The notes beneath the pieces are model-generated. The model was not told the DNA's origin, did not search any database, and saw nothing but the letters and a program-made list of their open reading frames with translations. Below are positions 18,319-20,902 of a DNA stretch of 20,902 nt, piece by piece; the stretch's first letter is position 1, and every line of letters begins with the position of its first letter. This stretch comes from Blattamonas nauphoetae (lineage: Eukaryota; Preaxostyla; Oxymonadida), in the NCBI GenBank assembly GCA_033064195.1, contig JARBJD010000717.1, positions 1 to 20,902 of the forward strand. Reading direction: 5' to 3'. The position numbers and the translations under genes are program-made.

Positions 18319-20283
18319 ATGAACACTCGACAGATCAATACTTTAGTGAATAGGTTACTTCGGTGTACACTGCATTCTAAAAACAAAATAGTTGGAAAGA
18401 AATGGACTTTAACAAACATATTACCAGTATATGATGTCTCTGATAGACGGGGTGAATACATTGGGAATGATGAAACATACTTCGAGGATTGGTTCAATGG
18501 AGGTTTCTCTCCTGAATTATCATTACCTGATGGAAGAAGAGTAGTTCAACAATTTGTAAGCAACTTCCTAGGAGTTCGTATTCGGGAAAGCACTGCTAAA
18601 CTTGCATTCGAAGCATATCAATTTTATCATCGGACGTACAATCAGGAAGTGAATTGTTCACCACGGATTCGAAGCCCTGCAGAGGCAAGACCAATCCCAA
18701 TCACAATTCCAGTGCAAAGACCAATAGCAATTGAATCGCCTGAATCTCCAATTATACCTGGACAGATCAGAAACTTGAAATCAATGGGGTTTGAATATGA
18801 ATATCCAATGAAGGAGAGGAAGTTCGAAGAGGATGATGATGATGATGATGATGATGACATTATACCAATTTCACAGGTGCAGGATCCAATTGAGAGAAAT
18901 CCCTTCTTCATACCAACCGTGTTCAACCACCCAGTGAGGGAGATCAGACAGTATGAACCAACCACACAGCAAGTGCTCAATAAGTTGGCACAAATGAAAG
19001 GATTGTTTGATCATCAACAGAGAAACGATTCAGAAGATGAACAGATCAAAGCTGAGAACTCAATAATGAAAAATCAAAAGCAGATGGAACACTTTATTAC
19101 ATCACACATTCTGGATGCAAATAAAATGAACAGAGACACATTCGTTCGAGCCTCGATAAACAGAAAGATTGCGAACGAAGATCTTGACTTCATTCTGACT
19201 CACACAAAACAAATCCCATTCGGAGGAAGATCATTTCAGGATTGGTATGAGGAATTTGATCACAGATGGAGTGTAGCACATCCGAGGAAAATTCAGAGAG
19301 AAAACGGAGGTGATGCGATGAGAATTGATCCTCCAATGATTCCAAAAACAACGGAAAAAATAGTGTATCCATTTCGATCAAAAATGCAGTTCATGTCCAA
19401 AGCAATAACTGGTGATCCACAGAAAACATCAGACAGAAAGGTTCCACAGAATTGTGATCGACCATACTTTTCTCCCAAGTTTGGATCCTGGGAAATTGAT
19501 CTTGTATTTATCCAATCACCAACGTCGAAAACAGTGTTGCAGATCTATCTCTTTGCCATTAACATCAACACAAAATACCTGGTAGTCATTCCAGTTCTGG
19601 ATAAATCATGGAGCAAAGTCAAGACTGCAATCAATGATCTGATAAATCATCGTGGAGTTCATGTCAACAACATTCGAGGAGATGGTGAAGCAGCATGGAC
19701 AAGTAGAGAAGCATCAGAGTTTTTCAAGGATCTGAATGTCAGCACATATTTCACAAGTTCGCCATTCACAAATCACAACAGAATTGTCGATCGAGTGATC
19801 AGAACAATCAGAGATGGATTCCAAGACAATGCAACACAGATGGCAAATCATTCATTGATGAATCAGATGGTTGAATACTACAACATGACTCCTCATCGAG
19901 CGTACTGGAACAAATTCACTCCACAGCAAGCACAAAACAATCGAGAGATTGAAGCACTGTATATCTCCAGTTGTGAAGAACAATTGAAGAACATCCAAAG
20001 ACTGCAGACAACTCAGATGTTATGGAAATACAAACCAGGAAATATTCTATTGATTCACCTTGATCTGGACAAGACTGTTGCCAAGTTTCAGAAGAAGCGA
20101 AGACAGTTTCAATTCGTGGGGAAATTCATTGAATACAAGCACGGAAATGTGGTAGCTACTCTACTGAATGGTCTCACGTGTCTGTCAAAAGTTGTCTACG
20201 TTCCAATCCAACACACAAAGTTCCATGCAGACTCAATTGACGACTTAACTCCAGAGTTCATTGCTGACTTTAATTTGGCGTAA
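18319..20283 (+). CDS. Polinton integrase (retroviral type, rve core)
   Basis: A 654-residue frame. The catalytic core spans about residues 385-510: WEIDLVFI (D394), IRGDGEAAW (D455) and NHNRIVDRVIRTIRD (acidic residue 491). The last spacing of 36 residues is typical of the DDE/D integrase fold. Integrase would insert the element and create short target duplications. A probable DNA-binding C-terminal domain follows (about 570-635, with KFQKKRRQFQFVGKF). The N-terminal 380 residues are unusually long. They carry a domain-like start (about 1-115), a Pro-rich linker, a run of nine Asp (172-180) and charged helices (about 215-300). No chromodomain is evident. The gene is on the same strand as polymerase and ends 36 bases before the next gene. 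Confidence 0.85.
   Translation: MNTRQINTLVNRLLRCTLHSKNKIVGKKWTLTNILPVYDVSDRRGEYIGNDETYFEDWFNGGFSPELSLPDGRRVVQQFVSNFLGVRIRESTAKLAFEAYQFYHRTYNQEVNCSPRIRSPAEARPIPITIPVQRPIAIESPESPIIPGQIRNLKSMGFEYEYPMKERKFEEDDDDDDDDDIIPISQVQDPIERNPFFIPTVFNHPVREIRQYEPTTQQVLNKLAQMKGLFDHQQRNDSEDEQIKAENSIMKNQKQMEHFITSHILDANKMNRDTFVRASINRKIANEDLDFILTHTKQIPFGGRSFQDWYEEFDHRWSVAHPRKIQRENGGDAMRIDPPMIPKTTEKIVYPFRSKMQFMSKAITGDPQKTSDRKVPQNCDRPYFSPKFGSWEIDLVFIQSPTSKTVLQIYLFAININTKYLVVIPVLDKSWSKVKTAINDLINHRGVHVNNIRGDGEAAWTSREASEFFKDLNVSTYFTSSPFTNHNRIVDRVIRTIRDGFQDNATQMANHSLMNQMVEYYNMTPHRAYWNKFTPQQAQNNREIEALYISSCEEQLKNIQRLQTTQMLWKYKPGNILLIHLDLDKTVAKFQKKRRQFQFVGKFIEYKHGNVVATLLNGLTCLSKVVYVPIQHTKFHADSIDDLTPEFIADFNLA
18832..18858 (+). 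repeat. GAT microsatellite encoding Asp run
   Basis: Eight GAT codons and one GAC in a row give nine aspartates inside the N-terminal extension of the integrase. Such a repeat is prone to length change by slippage. Confidence 0.9.
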
Positions 20284-20319
20284 CTTCAATCATGTTTCAA
20301 ATATTTTTATTTCATTGAA
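20284..20319 (+). promoter_or_regulatory. T-rich box before coiled-coil gene
   Basis: ATATTTTTATTTC lies about 8 bases before the ATG at 20320, again matching the T-rich boxes ahead of the other Polinton genes. Confidence 0.4.
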
Positions 20320-20679
20320 ATGTCATCACTGAAAATATTAGAACCGTTTGATCCTGAGCAGAAAGAGTTCACAAACATCCACGACTTTCAGAGATACTTG
20401 GAGAAGAATAAAAAAGAACTGAATGAGTACACAACTCAGAAACTGAATAGGATGATTCAAATTGATGGATACAGAATTACAAAAATAAGAGGTGAGATAG
20501 CACTGAGGAAACGATATGTTGATGCTTCCACTCCTCCTAATTCACAATCGATTGATCAAAGATTATCTGACATTGAAGAATCAATTCGAGCGTTGACAGA
20601 TACTCTCAGCATGAGACTTCGAAGTCTTGACGAGACCATCAACAACCTTATTCAAGAATTAACGGACAGTTCGGTTTAA
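20320..20679 (+). CDS. Small coiled-coil protein of Polinton
   Basis: A 119-residue protein. The first part (1-66) is mixed and charged, ending in a compact motif LNRMIQIDGYRITKIRGEI that looks like a folded domain core. A Pro/Ser linker (70-77) follows, then a clear heptad pattern from about 78 to 114 (IDQRLSDIEESIRALTDTL and onward), predicting a coiled coil that would oligomerise. Small proteins of this kind sit beside integrase in protist Polintons, but I cannot name its role. A structural, virion-associated or terminal-protein function is possible and unproven. Its last 21 bases overlap the 3' end of the convergent gene on the other strand. Confidence 0.65.
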   Translation: MSSLKILEPFDPEQKEFTNIHDFQRYLEKNKKELNEYTTQKLNRMIQIDGYRITKIRGEIALRKRYVDASTPPNSQSIDQRLSDIEESIRALTDTLSMRLRSLDETINNLIQELTDSSV

Positions 20680-20902
20680 TCCATCTTTGTTGATCTCAGT
20701 AAGTGCAACTCCATCCGTATTATATCGAAGAATGATTGCTTCACATTTTTGTTTTCGTTGGTAGACATTCCAGAATTGTCGAATATCAATTGGGGAGTTC
20801 AACTGCGGATATACTCGACTGATTCGTTCTTTGTTGAATCCTCCAAAGATCCACATTGAATCGATGTTTGACTTCATATCTGCTGACAAACTGAAGAGTT
20901 CC
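20659..20902 (-). CDS. Probable packaging ATPase, C-terminal end, cut by window
   Basis: On the minus strand the frame is open from the right edge to a stop at 20659-20661, about 80 residues. It reads FSLSADMKSNIDSMWIFGG, then NKERISRVYPQLNSP, then a Phe/Trp- and Lys-rich stretch and a beta-like end (CEAIILRYNTDGVALTEI). This order fits the tail of FtsK/HerA-type (A32-like) ATPases of Polintons and large DNA viruses. In that family a sensor helix after the Walker motifs leads to 'dR..i......D' and a final strand reporting a packaging substrate. The Walker A and B motifs would lie outside the window, so the call is provisional. The ATPase would pump DNA into capsids. Confidence 0.45.
   Translation of the reverse strand, partial: ELFSLSADMKSNIDSMWIFGGFNKERISRVYPQLNSPIDIRQFWNVYQRKQKCEAIILRYNTDGVALTEINKDGLNRTVR

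Larger units (their letters stand above)
11000..20902 (+). mobile_element. Polinton/Maverick element, left part, fossil
   Basis: The hallmark genes occur in close order: protein-primed family B DNA polymerase, retroviral-type integrase, small accessory proteins and a probable packaging ATPase. This combination defines Polintons (Mavericks), large virus-like elements of eukaryotic genomes, usually 15-20 kb. The left limit is approximate and the element continues past the right edge, where capsid, protease and the second terminal repeat would be expected. Codon and base composition differ from the GC-richer host-like DNA to the left. The visible part looks broken, with about two or three breaks. 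The long open frames that remain point to a fairly young copy, though no age can be computed here. Confidence 0.85.

Noticed and set aside
1-20902. tRNA, rRNA or CRISPR array
   Set aside because: No cloverleaf-like block, no rRNA-like conserved stretch and no regularly spaced repeats were seen on reading both strands.

Overview
The window reads as nuclear DNA of a protist. The likeliest source is a metamonad with short spliceosomal introns (oxymonad-like, or a parabasalid). Three observations point there: a TmcB-like gene (a family abundant in Trichomonas and relatives) with compact GT-AG introns of 63-97 bases, a dynein heavy-chain fragment, and a protist-type Polinton. The exact organism cannot be fixed from sequence alone.

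Layout: 1-2100 is unassigned, with only short frames on both strands and one neat hairpin. About 2420-2771 is a broken dynein heavy-chain fragment. 2929-5765 is a TmcB-like multipass membrane protein gene on the + strand. Its 5' half is frame-broken, while its 3' half still splices through four introns into one open frame. 5766-8330 is gene-poor and AT-rich, and holds a textbook 318-base mariner-type MITE (6037-6354) with perfect terminal inverted repeats and a TA duplication. 8330-10700 is GC-richer and carries eroded remains of a minus-strand gene or genes that I do not recognise.

From about 10.8-11.2 kb to the right edge the composition becomes more AT-rich and the content changes to a Polinton/Maverick element, treated here as a fossil. 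In order it holds an eroded copy of a small repeat protein; 1.7 kb of gene-free DNA with unusual strand asymmetry and a composite repeat; a second, whole copy of the repeat protein; protein-primed DNA polymerase B in two parts (an N-terminal part with an OTU-like look, then exonuclease and polymerase motifs with an HNH-type module between them); a retroviral-type integrase with a very long N-terminal extension; a small coiled-coil protein; and, convergent on the minus strand, the end of a probable packaging ATPase that leaves the window. Capsid and protease genes and the right terminal repeat would lie beyond the window. The visible part looks broken, with about two or three breaks.

The Polinton genes lie nearly end to end (gaps of 23-43 bases). 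Each is preceded by a T-rich box a few bases before the ATG, and several stop codons overlap a TAAA/AATAAA polyadenylation-like signal. This suggests compact, individually transcribed genes. Polymerase and integrase together would copy and insert the element; the ATPase is a morphogenesis-module gene.
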